From Bacillus sp. T3 (GTDB lineage: Bacteria; Bacillota; Bacilli; Bacillales; Cytobacillaceae), in NCBI RefSeq assembly GCF_033449965.1, contig NZ_CP137761.1, positions 2,480,001 to 2,544,000 of the forward strand: a DNA stretch of 64,000 nucleotides, read 5' to 3'. The translations under genes and the position numbers were made by a program. Shown piece by piece: positions 23,798 to 33,475 of this stretch; position 1 is the first letter of the stretch; the number at the start of each line of letters is the position of its first letter. The notes under the pieces were generated by a model, which had not been told where the DNA came from, made no database searches, and saw nothing but the letters and a program-made list of their open reading frames with translations.

Positions 23798-24988
23798 TTA
23801 AATAATACCCATTTCTTTTCCGACTCTTCCATATATCGAAATGACGACATCAAGCATGTCTTTCGTATGAGCTGCTGTTGGCATATTCCGGATACGGCCA
23901 GTACCTTTGGCAACAGTCGGAAAAACAATGGCTTTCGCGTATACCCCTTCTTCTAGTAATCTTTTACTAAACTGCTGAGTTTTAAGTTCGTCCCCAATTA
24001 TACAAGGCGTAATCGGTGTTTCGCTATTTCCTGTATTGAAGCCAAGCTTTTTTAATCCAGCCTTTAAATAACTACCATTTTTCCATAATCGCTTATTTAG
24101 ATCATCACTAGTACTTAAAATTTCTAGCGCTTGGATACAAGCTGCTACATCTCCAGGTGTTGTGGCCGTCGAAAATAAAAACGGACGACTTCGAGTTTTT
24201 AACCAATCTATTAGATTTTTCTTTCCAGCAACATATCCACCGACAACACCAATGGCTTTCGATAAAGTTCCAATTTGGAAATCAATTTGATCGGAAAGCC
24301 CAAAATGCTTTACAGTACCTGCACCTCCACCTAATACGCCAGAACCATGGGCATCATCGACGTACGTAATCAGGTCAAATTCTGCTGCGATTTTTACGAT
24401 TTCGGGCAGCTTTGCAATATCACCATCCATCGAAAATACACCATCTGTAATCACCATTACTTTGTTGTAGAGTCCGGATTCGGTCGCAGTCTTAGCTATT
24501 TGGTATAAATCCTCCATATCTGAATGGCGATACGTAATGATTTTTGCCTTAGAAAGTCGACATCCATCAATTATGGAAGCATGATTTAATTCATCAGAAA
24601 GAATGGCGTCATGTTGATCCATTACCGCAGAAATTGCCGCCATATTGCAATTAAAGCCAGATTGATAGGTAACTGCGGCTTCTGTTTGTTTAAATAAAGC
24701 TAATTTCTCTTCAAGCTGTACATGAAGCTCAAGCGTTCCATTTATCGTCCGAACAGCACCCGCTCCTACCCCAAATACTTCAATAGACTTAATTGCTGCC
24801 TCCTTAAGCCGTTGATCAGTCGCTAGCCCCAAATAATTGTTAGAGGATAGATTAATGAGCTTTTGACCGCTAATTATAATCATCGGGCCATTTGATGACT
24901 CAAGTGGATCGATGTGATGGTATAAACCTTTACTCTTCAAATCCAGTAAATGATCCGTTAAAAATTGCTCTAATAAATGACTCCCCAT
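23798..24988 (-). CDS. kbl: Glycine C-acetyltransferase (2-amino-3-ketobutyrate CoA ligase)
   Basis: A 396-residue alpha-oxoamine synthase. It has NLSSNNYLGLATDQRLKEA, GAGAVRTINGTLELHVQLE, the aspartate of YVDDAHGSGVLG and the PLP lysine in IGTLSKAIGVVGGY (about residue 242). It splits 2-amino-3-ketobutyrate to glycine and acetyl-CoA. GAGGAGG precedes the ATG. The close pairing with tdh distinguishes it from BioF, which shares the fold. Confidence 0.93.
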   Translation of the reverse strand: MGSHLLEQFLTDHLLDLKSKGLYHHIDPLESSNGPMIIISGQKLINLSSNNYLGLATDQRLKEAAIKSIEVFGVGAGAVRTINGTLELHVQLEEKLALFKQTEAAVTYQSGFNCNMAAISAVMDQHDAILSDELNHASIIDGCRLSKAKIITYRHSDMEDLYQIAKTATESGLYNKVMVITDGVFSMDGDIAKLPEIVKIAAEFDLITYVDDAHGSGVLGGGAGTVKHFGLSDQIDFQIGTLSKAIGVVGGYVAGKKNLIDWLKTRSRPFLFSTATTPGDVAACIQALEILSTSDDLNKRLWKNGSYLKAGLKKLGFNTGNSETPITPCIIGDELKTQQFSKRLLEEGVYAKAIVFPTVAKGTGRIRNMPTAAHTKDMLDVVISIYGRVGKEMGII

Positions 24989-25118
24989 CGTTCTACCTCC
25001 TCGCCTTGCTTACTACATAATCTATGCAGTTTTCCTGAAAAGTGTATTCTTCGAATTTATGGAATCACGAGGAAGCAGCGGTATGTCTTATAGTAAATGG
25101 ACTGAAACAGTTACATAT

Positions 25119-25160
25119 AAAAAGCGGAAGCCCCTTTTCATTAGGAGCTTCCGCCTTTTC
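25119..25160 (-). terminator. Intrinsic terminator
   Basis: A 12-base stem with one mismatch, AAAAGCGGAAGC with GCTTCCGCCTTT, 10 bases after the stop of the gene ending at 25171. Its arms share the AAGCGGAAGC core with the dispersed repeats, so it may have come from one. Confidence 0.8.
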
Positions 25161-25170
25161 TGCTATGTAA

Positions 25171-26280
25171 TTAACTTACATTCCTCAAACCACGCAGCAG
25201 TTTACCTTCGCTTGACTTTTGATTTCTTCGATGAACAAGTATGACTAACTGAATAAATAAGAGCGGTAAAAATGTTTTATTGTAAGCTAAATACCTCGAC
25301 TCCCATTGTGGAGTAAATTTATTTTTATATTCATGTAATCCCTTAAACTTGTAAAACATGTGGCCGTGCTCAAACACAAGACGAGCCAGTTTTTCGTACA
25401 TGGATGATTGCTTCGTTACACCGACATTAGCAAGCGGTGACATTCCCATACTGCACCAATCATAGCCATGGTCCTTACACCATTGAAAAATTGATAAAAA
25501 TAAGAAATCCATCGTCCCATGTGGACAATTCTCTACATGTCTCATTAAATCAATTGTGATCGTTTGCTTTCTTTTTTGCTTATCACAAGCAAGTGAAGTA
25601 AACGCAATGACTTCTCCATTTGGATTGGTTATCGTAGCTATCGGAAATCGAGCAAGATAATCCTTACAGAAAAAGCCGACAGAATAACCCTTTTCTTTTC
25701 TGCCACCCAGCCAGGAATCTGATATAGCTTGAACTTTTCCGAGTAATTCATAAGAATGAGGCGGATAGGATACTTTAAATTGAAACTCATTCCGTTCAAA
25801 TTTATTTTTTCTCGTTCTTAGCTTTGCACCCTTTTTACCTGCCAGAGTAAATTCATCCAAATCAACCTTTGCTTCTTCACCAAGCTTGAATAATTGATAG
25901 TCAAAGTTTCGATAATGAAGGAGAAATCGTTCTGAAACCTGATAAAAAACAAGATTTTTCCTCAAACCTTTACTAAATTCAGTAAATTCAACCATAGCTT
26001 CTCTAATATATTCTTCTTTTCCAATTGGGTCACCTAGAACAATGAACTTATTCCCTATTTTTTGATAAACGAATAATACCTTATTATTTTTTGTTCGATA
26101 CACTTCTTTATCATTAAGGAATGTTAAGTGGGATAGATGAGTTCCTCCATTGTTTTCAATAAAGGCTTGCACATCATCCAAACTCTCTTCTATTCCAATA
26201 AATTGCTTTGATTTTATTAATATAAGATTGATAAAAATTAGAACTATTATTCCGACAAAAATGAGAACAAACGATTCCAT
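25171..26280 (-). CDS. MprF C-terminal-type (DUF2156) aminoacyl-lipid synthase domain protein
   Basis: A 369-residue protein with one N-terminal membrane segment (SFVLIFVGIIVLIFINLIL) and one near the C-terminus, between them a double GNAT-like fold of the kind found at the C-terminus of MprF. Recognisable stretches are FIVLGDPIGKEE, LVFYQVSERFLLHYRNF, FKLGEEAKVDL and CSMGMSPLANVG. MprF uses aminoacyl-tRNA to modify phosphatidylglycerol and flips the product; here the large flippase part is missing. The ATG at 26280 is preferred because GGGAGG precedes it. It follows the large membrane protein at 26476-29937 on the same strand. Confidence 0.82.
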   Translation of the reverse strand: MESFVLIFVGIIVLIFINLILIKSKQFIGIEESLDDVQAFIENNGGTHLSHLTFLNDKEVYRTKNNKVLFVYQKIGNKFIVLGDPIGKEEYIREAMVEFTEFSKGLRKNLVFYQVSERFLLHYRNFDYQLFKLGEEAKVDLDEFTLAGKKGAKLRTRKNKFERNEFQFKVSYPPHSYELLGKVQAISDSWLGGRKEKGYSVGFFCKDYLARFPIATITNPNGEVIAFTSLACDKQKRKQTITIDLMRHVENCPHGTMDFLFLSIFQWCKDHGYDWCSMGMSPLANVGVTKQSSMYEKLARLVFEHGHMFYKFKGLHEYKNKFTPQWESRYLAYNKTFLPLLFIQLVILVHRRNQKSSEGKLLRGLRNVS

Positions 26281-26447
26281 AGCACCCTCCCTATCATAAT
26301 TATTCAAAAGCATTAAAATCATATCATACATTGCTTTAGCACGCGATATTATTTTTCTATACAAAAATCGATGACTTCAATAAACCCACCCTTTTATCCT
26401 TCTATACCATTATTGGTGCTCATAAACATAAAAACTATTTAAAGAGA

Positions 26448-26465
26448 GCTGACATTTTCGTCAGC
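26448..26465 (-). terminator. Weak terminator-like hairpin
   Basis: GCTGAC pairs with GTCAGC around a six-base loop, with TCTCTTTAAA after it on the minus strand. It lies ten bases after the stop of the 1153-residue protein gene. Confidence 0.5.
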
Positions 26466-26475
26466 CCCCAAAGGA

Positions 26476-29400
26476 TTAATCCCATTTTTTATACCAGTGG
26501 ACAAGCTTTTGCTTGAGAATGGTTAAGGCCGTTGTTTCTCCCCTCGCTGACTTTTGTTTATGCCATTCATTGTAGCTGGCAACTGCGATGAGGATTGAGC
26601 CCGTAATTAATAAATAAGCCCACCACGGCATATTCCCCCAAAATGGACGGGTTTGTAAAAATACGTTCAATAAAAGAACTCCTGAACCAACAAGAAAATA
26701 AGATTTAACCTTCATAAACATTCCTGAAAGCATGGAAGCTAGTGATAATGATCCTAAAATTAACGCATCATAGACCGTTGAACTTTCCAACCCATCCTGA
26801 ATGAGTGCTAATGAAATGAGGATCAATACGAACCAATGAAGTCGATTCATAAGCTGCTGATATTTCCCATTTAAGCAACGTCCTAAGTAAATAACGACAA
26901 TCAGCCATGGTAAGACAACGATTTCCCTTTCGAGCAATGCTGGCAGTTGAAGGTTCAAGACCGTTGAATAGTAGGGCTCGAGTAAATAAATTCCTGCTAT
27001 AAGTTTAATCCACACCCTATAGCGTTCTGGAACTCTATTAAATTGCAGCGCTAAACCTACTGAAATCAATATACCTGGGATAAATTTAGACCAGATAGCG
27101 TCTGATATAAATAAATAACCCGAACCAAGATAAAGAAAGGCTGTAATGGTATACCCATCAAGCTGGATAACAGTACCTTTTTCATCCTCTTGGTAAAATT
27201 GGTTGTAGACGATTTTTCCGATAATAAATAACAGGATACCGAATATGCTGACAATCAAAAGTTTGGTCTCAGTTGGATAATCAGCATTTTGTAAATACTG
27301 CATGGTCGCCCCAAAGAGCAATAACAATGGTAAGACTGTCATTTTCCCCCATTCGACTTTGATTAAATATAGGAGTAAACAGACACAGTATAGGATCGTA
27401 ACAATATACAAGTTTATCGAGTATGGATAACTACTTATAAACCCAGCGATCCCAATCATCGAAAATGGTACTAGATAGTATTTCGTATAATGCTGAAATC
27501 TATGTCCTGCCAATAACCCATATACAGCGATCATTAAACTTGTAATGAAAAATGCATACGACAATTCTAATTTAATATGATAGTTCATCATTCCCGTTAA
27601 CACTGTTAAGTAAAGTGTAGTAAATCCTGCATATAAGAACGTTTTACACTTCCACTCGGTTTTGACCAAATATGCACTAGTCATATATAGGACAATGCCG
27701 ATTAGAAAACTAATAAACGATTTTTCCACAAAGCTAAAAAAGCTTAAACCAAATGCTAATGGGAGGTATATATGCCCAACCCATGCAAAGCCATTGGCGA
27801 TACTCGCGCTATAATTTTTCATTAAATAGGATAAAGAGAGTAAAAGTACAGCTGCAATGATGTTTTCTAGGTAAATTATACTTGTTGGGACCATTACCTT
27901 AAGGTAAATCGACTGTAAAATCGTAAAATAGGAAATCAAAGTCGTTACTGCTATAAGGTAAGGGATCCACTTATACTTTGTCAGATTGAAGAACGCCACA
28001 TAAACTCCAATACCACCTAAGAAAACCAGCGGGCGCATCCATAGCTCATTCACATTAAAGGTGACCACAAACAGGATCCCGAAAGTGTAAAATAGTTGTG
28101 CAATCATAAATGAGTTCCAAGCTAATTCCTCTTTTTTAACTTTTTTCCAGCCGAAATAGGATATAAAGCAAATTGCACTTCCTAGAATAGCATTCATCGA
28201 TATCCCTAAATATTGTTGATAAAAGAATGAATTTAGACGTAGCACTTCACCAAATGCGGAAAATGCCACTGCATTGGAAAGTGGCAAAAGCCAAGAAGCA
28301 ACATTCTTATACCCCTTACGATCCTCTAAATGGATACATAAGTACAGTGGTACAGTAAATAGTATTAGGATGATACCTAGCTCGAGCTGATGTTGATCGA
28401 TGAGTGCAAGAAAGATGATAGCCGACATGACGAGTAAGCCAATATCCCGCGAACTCTTTATGATACTTGAAAGCATCGGGAAATGGATGACACTGCCAAG
28501 TATCGTATACAAGCCAAAACCAATAAGAAAAATCGGTGTATGCAAATCGTCAAGACCAAACCAGGAATTGAAGAATTGTATCAGTTCATACATTCCTGCA
28601 ACAATGAAGATAGGACTTAAATACTGAAATAACAAAGCCTTCATTTCATTAGCTAAATAAAGAAATTGACCAGATAAAAGAAAATATGCCAGAATAAGTG
28701 CCCAAGATGGATTTTCCATCCTCATATTCGTAAACAATGCATCCATACTGATATAGACAAACGCAATCATAGACACTATAGAACTTGTCAGCTGAAAAAC
28801 TTTCTTCCACTGTTGTTGTTCATCCAATAATTTAGGCACTGCCAAAAAACTAATACCAACAAGAACAAATAAAACCTCGTAATAATCGACTAACACAGAA
28901 TTTTCAATTACTTGATATGCCCCATAAACAATTAACGCACTAAAAACGAAGTGATACTCCTTCCGACCACTTACGTAAACCATTGCTAAATACACAGCTG
29001 CCGTAATAAAAAGGTTGATTCCATTTACTAGATGATTTTCATAAAAAACCATCGTTATCAACGAGGACAAAATCAGTTGGATTTGCGCAAACACTACCAG
29101 TTCCTTTGTGAAGAGTTTGTAAGCATCCTTTGTTTTAAAGCGATGAAATAGAAAAACAGTTAAAACATTGTAAAGCATGAAGCCAAAATAAAACCAATCA
29201 CGCTCTAATTTAAACGAAGCAATCAAATAGGCAACAGCTACTGTTGTAGCCAGATAAGAAAACCAAACAAACAATCTTGATGATAGCCTTTTAGCAATCA
29301 AAAGGTAGATTGGAATGACTAGAAGACTACTTATAAATCCAAATAGAAAGCGTCCCTCGCCAGTAAAGGAGTAATAACCACCTATTAGTTCGAACCATCC

Positions 29401-29937
29401 AATCGATAATAGAAATATTGGTAAAAACAAACTACCTAGAACAATAAAAGCAAAACCAGTTTTTTCAATTTTTAGTACCTTGTTTGCTAAGTAGGAAATC
29501 CCAAAAAAGAGGAGTGATACAAGTCCAATTAACCCGCTTTTCATCCAATTTTCCATCGTCGCCCAATTACTTGTGGCCACGAATAGCCCGCCAATTAATA
29601 ACAAAATGACTCCAAGATTTAAGGACCAAGATATATTTCTTTCCCTTTGCTCCTCCTGTGACAATCTTTTCTTTTCTTGTATTTGCTTTGGTGGAATCGG
29701 TTTAACATGCTTTTGTTTTATTTGTTCTGGAACTTGCCTAGAACTTTGCAGTTGTATTTCCGGTTTTTTCTCATGCGGTATTTCCATTCTGTTATCTTGC
29801 TGAACAGATAACTCAGCGTAATATCGTTGATATGCTTTAGCCATTTCATTAAATTGTTTGCCTGAAATGTAATCTTCTTCAACTAAATGATGTAATTCAG
29901 TCATAAAGACTTTTTTCCGCTCTTCCTGTTGACTCAT
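26476..29937 (-). CDS. Very large polytopic membrane protein with N-terminal DUF2157-like domain
   Basis: A 1153-residue protein. The first 100 residues are soluble, rich in Gln, Lys and Glu, and include an amphipathic helix. From about residue 104 to 1130 it is an almost unbroken series of more than 30 hydrophobic helices. The first block, LNLGVILLLIGGLFVATSNWATM, is the pattern of DUF2157 membrane proteins, whose function is unknown. No catalytic motif is seen. GGGGGTG precedes the ATG. The MprF-like gene lies 195 bases downstream on the same strand, so a shared envelope role is possible. Confidence 0.8.
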   Translation of the reverse strand: MSQQEERKKVFMTELHHLVEEDYISGKQFNEMAKAYQRYYAELSVQQDNRMEIPHEKKPEIQLQSSRQVPEQIKQKHVKPIPPKQIQEKKRLSQEEQRERNISWSLNLGVILLLIGGLFVATSNWATMENWMKSGLIGLVSLLFFGISYLANKVLKIEKTGFAFIVLGSLFLPIFLLSIGWFELIGGYYSFTGEGRFLFGFISSLLVIPIYLLIAKRLSSRLFVWFSYLATTVAVAYLIASFKLERDWFYFGFMLYNVLTVFLFHRFKTKDAYKLFTKELVVFAQIQLILSSLITMVFYENHLVNGINLFITAAVYLAMVYVSGRKEYHFVFSALIVYGAYQVIENSVLVDYYEVLFVLVGISFLAVPKLLDEQQQWKKVFQLTSSIVSMIAFVYISMDALFTNMRMENPSWALILAYFLLSGQFLYLANEMKALLFQYLSPIFIVAGMYELIQFFNSWFGLDDLHTPIFLIGFGLYTILGSVIHFPMLSSIIKSSRDIGLLVMSAIIFLALIDQHQLELGIILILFTVPLYLCIHLEDRKGYKNVASWLLPLSNAVAFSAFGEVLRLNSFFYQQYLGISMNAILGSAICFISYFGWKKVKKEELAWNSFMIAQLFYTFGILFVVTFNVNELWMRPLVFLGGIGVYVAFFNLTKYKWIPYLIAVTTLISYFTILQSIYLKVMVPTSIIYLENIIAAVLLLSLSYLMKNYSASIANGFAWVGHIYLPLAFGLSFFSFVEKSFISFLIGIVLYMTSAYLVKTEWKCKTFLYAGFTTLYLTVLTGMMNYHIKLELSYAFFITSLMIAVYGLLAGHRFQHYTKYYLVPFSMIGIAGFISSYPYSINLYIVTILYCVCLLLYLIKVEWGKMTVLPLLLLFGATMQYLQNADYPTETKLLIVSIFGILLFIIGKIVYNQFYQEDEKGTVIQLDGYTITAFLYLGSGYLFISDAIWSKFIPGILISVGLALQFNRVPERYRVWIKLIAGIYLLEPYYSTVLNLQLPALLEREIVVLPWLIVVIYLGRCLNGKYQQLMNRLHWFVLILISLALIQDGLESSTVYDALILGSLSLASMLSGMFMKVKSYFLVGSGVLLLNVFLQTRPFWGNMPWWAYLLITGSILIAVASYNEWHKQKSARGETTALTILKQKLVHWYKKWD

Positions 29938-30257
29938 TGTCTACCTGCACCCCCTTGTTCTTTCCAAATATTTCTTAAGTGTAATTTTACACTATTTTTA
30001 AAATAATTCAATATGTTTCGAAACTATCTTAATACAGTATTTCTCGACGCGTTTTTTAATAAAATACGTTCATTTGTATGTAATATGTCACAGTTAGACA
30101 ATATTTTGAAACAGCTTTTCGAACGTTTCATGACACAATCCTTAATTTATAGAATTACCTTCTCTTTTTATATACGATTAGCACATAAACATTACTAACA
30201 CAAGGATAGAAAAAACGCATTATTCTCCTATGTTATTAACTTTAGAGGTGACAATAA
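29938..30257. other. Divergent intergenic region, 320 bases
   Basis: An AT-rich stretch between the large membrane protein and the radical SAM gene. It must hold both promoters, but I see no convincing gene, operator or strong hairpin in it. Confidence 0.6.
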
Positions 30258-32051
30258 ATGGTGAAATACGACTTAGTTTTATTACATGCACCAAGTGTAT
30301 ACGATTTCAGAGAAAATTCCTTATTAGCAGGACCGATTAGCGATGTGGTACCATCCTCGCCTGCTTTTGAAATGTACCCAATAGGTCTTACCAGCATTGC
30401 AGACTATTTAGAGCGTTACGGCCTACGAGTAAAAATCATTAATATTGCCAACCGCATGCTAATGAACTCCAATTTCAATGTCGAGAAAAAATTAAAAGGC
30501 ATTAAAACAAAAGCGTTTGGAATCGATCTTCATTGGCTTCCTCACGCACACGGCAGTATTGAACTGGCGAAAATCGTAAAAAAACTACATCCTGATACAC
30601 CGATGATTTTTGGTGGCTTATCAGCAACGTATTATCATAAAGAATTACTTGAATATCCTTTTATTGATTTCGTCATGCGTGGTGACTCGACTGAAAAATT
30701 AATGCTCATGTTAATTGAAGAAATCAAATTCGGTAAAAAGAATTTTTCTGATATTCCTAACCTAACTTGGAGAAAGGAAAATGGGGATGTAATCTACAAT
30801 CCAATTTCTTATGTTCCTGATAGCTTAGATGAATTCGATGTACCCGGTTACCGCTATTCAATTAAGTCAGTCTTTAAATATCTCAACTTTAAAGATCCAC
30901 TTCCATACAACGGCTGGTTACAATATCCGAATACAGCAATTTTAACTGCCCGTGGTTGTACACAAGGTTGTTTGATTTGTGGTGGATCAAAGCAGTCTTA
31001 CGAACAAAACTGTAACCGACCAGGTTTGGCTTTACGTTCTCCAGCTAAGCTAGTAGAGGACATCCAATTTATACAACGTTTTAGCCGAGCACCAATTTTC
31101 ATCCTCCATGATATTCGACAAGGTGGAAAAGCCTATGTTGATGATTTCTTAAACCGATTAAAACAAATTAATCTAAAAAATGAACTTGTATTTGAATTGT
31201 TCCAATACGCAGACGAAGAATTCTTTAAACAAATTAATGAAGCAGTTCCAAAGTATAGCATGGAGCTAACTTTAGAAACTCACGATGAAGGAATTAGACG
31301 TTTCAATGGGAAATTCCGTTGTACCAATAAAAAGGTAATTAATACTTTAAACTATGCGTTAAAGCACGGATGTGCAAAAATTGATTTGTTCTTCATGGTT
31401 GGTATTCCAGACCAAGATTATGCTAGTGCACTCAAAAATATTGACTTTGTTGAAGAAATACACAATTCTTGTAATCAGGACCGTCGCTTATCGTATTTTG
31501 TTGCACCATTAGCACCATTTTTAGATCCAGCGAGTCCAGCCTTTGAGAATCCAGAATTATATGGATACAAAAAGTTTTGTCATACACTCGAAGATCATCG
31601 TGAAGCGATAAAGGCGCCTTCTTGGAAATACATGTTAAGCTATGAAACAAACAAAATGACAAGAGATGACATTGTTAACTCTACCTATGAATCTGCTAGT
31701 CTACTAAATGACTTTAAGCTCAAGTATAACTTGATTGACAAAGCTACACATGAAGATGTAAAAGGGAAAATCACTGCATCGATGAAATATATTGAAAAGA
31801 TTGATCATTTAATGACTCTTCCTGAAGCTGAAAAAACAGCTGAACTATTGAAGATTAAAAAAGAGATTGAAGGCATTAATGAATACAGTATTTGCGGAGA
31901 GCACGAGTTAAAATGGGAAGTTAAAAAGCATTATGCTGATTTCTTGTCACTCACAGTTGTCGGCATGGAACTACTTCTAGAAGATATTACCGTAAATTTG
32001 AAAAAACAACTTTCGTTCAAAACACGTACTCAAGTTAATTTAGACAATTAA
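30258..32051 (+). CDS. B12-binding domain radical SAM protein
   Basis: A 597-residue enzyme. The N-terminal third is a cobalamin-binding-like Rossmann domain (FEMYPIGLTSIADYLERYG; TPMIFGGLSATYY). The radical SAM core follows, with the 4Fe-4S motif ARGCTQGCLICGGSK (Cys at about 233, 237 and 240), TLETHDEG and LFFMVGIPDQD. The layout fits the TIGR04190-like group of B12/radical SAM proteins found in scattered bacteria and archaea, with no known substrate. The start codon ATG has GAGGTG upstream. It stands alone between terminators, so context gives no pathway. Confidence 0.85.
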   Translation: MVKYDLVLLHAPSVYDFRENSLLAGPISDVVPSSPAFEMYPIGLTSIADYLERYGLRVKIINIANRMLMNSNFNVEKKLKGIKTKAFGIDLHWLPHAHGSIELAKIVKKLHPDTPMIFGGLSATYYHKELLEYPFIDFVMRGDSTEKLMLMLIEEIKFGKKNFSDIPNLTWRKENGDVIYNPISYVPDSLDEFDVPGYRYSIKSVFKYLNFKDPLPYNGWLQYPNTAILTARGCTQGCLICGGSKQSYEQNCNRPGLALRSPAKLVEDIQFIQRFSRAPIFILHDIRQGGKAYVDDFLNRLKQINLKNELVFELFQYADEEFFKQINEAVPKYSMELTLETHDEGIRRFNGKFRCTNKKVINTLNYALKHGCAKIDLFFMVGIPDQDYASALKNIDFVEEIHNSCNQDRRLSYFVAPLAPFLDPASPAFENPELYGYKKFCHTLEDHREAIKAPSWKYMLSYETNKMTRDDIVNSTYESASLLNDFKLKYNLIDKATHEDVKGKITASMKYIEKIDHLMTLPEAEKTAELLKIKKEIEGINEYSICGEHELKWEVKKHYADFLSLTVVGMELLLEDITVNLKKQLSFKTRTQVNLDN

Positions 32052-32064
32052 TAAAAGGACAAAA

Positions 32065-32096
32065 AAAATCACACGTTCATTCGTGTGATTTTTTTT
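32065..32096 (+). terminator. Intrinsic terminator of the radical SAM gene
   Basis: AAAATCACACG pairs with CGTGTGATTTT around a short loop, followed by a run of T. The A-run on the other side lets it act for the opposite strand too. Confidence 0.9.
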
Positions 32097-32114
32097 GGGA
32101 ATGATTTCTTAAAT

Positions 32115-32468
32115 TTAATCTTCCCCTTTTTCAGAAAGCATGAGAATGGCTTCTTCATTTTGAGCGATTTTTGTTAGATGGGCATCTAATCGTTTATGGA
32201 TTAAATGAAGATCTTCATGGCGATGAATTTCTTTAATTTGCTTTGCCATTGGAAGAACTTCCTCTCGTTGGAATTCTTCCATTTTCTCAACAATTTCTTT
32301 AATATCTGATAAATCGATTTGATTGACCGAAACGCGATGTTCAATACTATCCATCTTTTCTAAGCGGGATAACCGTTGTTCCAAGGCATGAATCGAATCA
32401 TCAATCCTTGACACGTTTTCTTTAATATCTTGTACATTTTGAATTAATTGTTTAAGTAATTCCTCCAT
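32115..32468 (-). CDS. Coiled-coil protein of unknown function
   Basis: A 117-residue, wholly helical protein with heptad repeats (LLKQLIQNVQDIKENVSRID; ALEQRLSRLEKMDSIEHRV) and no membrane segment. The ATG at 32468 is preferred over longer frames because GGAGAG precedes it. Pattern and length recall small structural or plasmid-type coiled-coil proteins common in Bacillus, but no function can be given. Confidence 0.65.
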   Translation of the reverse strand: MEELLKQLIQNVQDIKENVSRIDDSIHALEQRLSRLEKMDSIEHRVSVNQIDLSDIKEIVEKMEEFQREEVLPMAKQIKEIHRHEDLHLIHKRLDAHLTKIAQNEEAILMLSEKGED

Positions 32469-32712
32469 AGCTGTCTCTCCAATCAGTTTACGCATTAAAG
32501 CTATTTTATCATTTATTGAACTTGAAAATTTGTGAAGATTTTATTACTTTTCACCTATAGCAACGATGTTTATTCTAATAAGACAGTTTATCTACTATAT
32601 TTTCCACAAAAAAGCCTTTCATACCTAATCGGCTGTTTTCCATCATATAAATCAATAAAAGGTTATAATAGAAATAGAATATTTAAAACCATACTATTAT
32701 AGGAGGTTGTTT

Positions 32713-33438
32713 ATGAGTTTCTATCAACAGTTGAATCATTACTATGATCTTCTTTTCCCTGCTAATCCTGCTCAAATACAATTTATTGAGAAACACTGTG
32801 CACCAGGGGCACGGATTCTAGATATAGCTGCGGGAACAGGCAATCAAGCGCTTCTGTTAGCTAAAAAAGGGTTTGAAGTAACAGCAACAGATATCGAACA
32901 CGAAATGGTCGAAAAAATGAAGGAAAAGGCAGAAAACGATAATGTTGACCTAAATGTCATGAAATTGAGCATGGAAAAAATCGAGTTACTTGATACCGTT
33001 ACATTTGATATGATTATTTGCATCGGAAATTCAATCGTGCATTTACAATCCCTCGAACATATACGGCAAATGATAACCAATCTGTATAAAATGCTTGAAA
33101 GCGATGGTACATTGATCATCCAGTCAGTTAATTATGACAGAATTATTGCTGAACATATCACTAGCTTACCTATCATTAAAAAATCAGAAGGAATAACCTT
33201 TGAAAGAACCTATGATATCCAAGATAATAAAATCCTATTTACAGGTGCTCTCACAGTTGAAATGAATGGAGAAACCCAATTCTTTGAAAACACAGTTGAA
33301 CTATATCCCCTTCAGTCCTATGAAATGGTATCTGTACTCCAAGAGGCAGGATTTTCAGAAATAGCACTATATGGAGATTTTCAAGAACATGAATACACGG
33401 TTACTTCCCCTGCTATGATTGTGATAGCTAAAAAGTAA
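32713..33438 (+). CDS. SAM-dependent class I methyltransferase
   Basis: A 241-residue methyltransferase. Motif I is ILDIAAGTGNQALLLAKKG (about residues 37-55), followed by VTATDIEHEMVEKM (motif II) and DMIICIGNSIVHL (motif IV). The C-terminal half is a mixed sheet of the type seen in small-molecule methyltransferases. AGGAGG lies six bases before the ATG at 32713. The substrate is unknown and the neighbours do not help. Confidence 0.85.
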   Translation: MSFYQQLNHYYDLLFPANPAQIQFIEKHCAPGARILDIAAGTGNQALLLAKKGFEVTATDIEHEMVEKMKEKAENDNVDLNVMKLSMEKIELLDTVTFDMIICIGNSIVHLQSLEHIRQMITNLYKMLESDGTLIIQSVNYDRIIAEHITSLPIIKKSEGITFERTYDIQDNKILFTGALTVEMNGETQFFENTVELYPLQSYEMVSVLQEAGFSEIALYGDFQEHEYTVTSPAMIVIAKK

Positions 33439-33475
33439 AGGCTGCTGATGATTAGTCAGACAGCCCTTTTACTTT
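33432..33475. terminator. Shared terminator of two convergent genes
   Basis: AAAGTAAA-GGCTG pairs with CAGCC-TTTTACTTT. The hairpin covers the 3' codons of both the methyltransferase gene and helD, so each gene's terminator lies partly in its own coding end. Confidence 0.85.
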
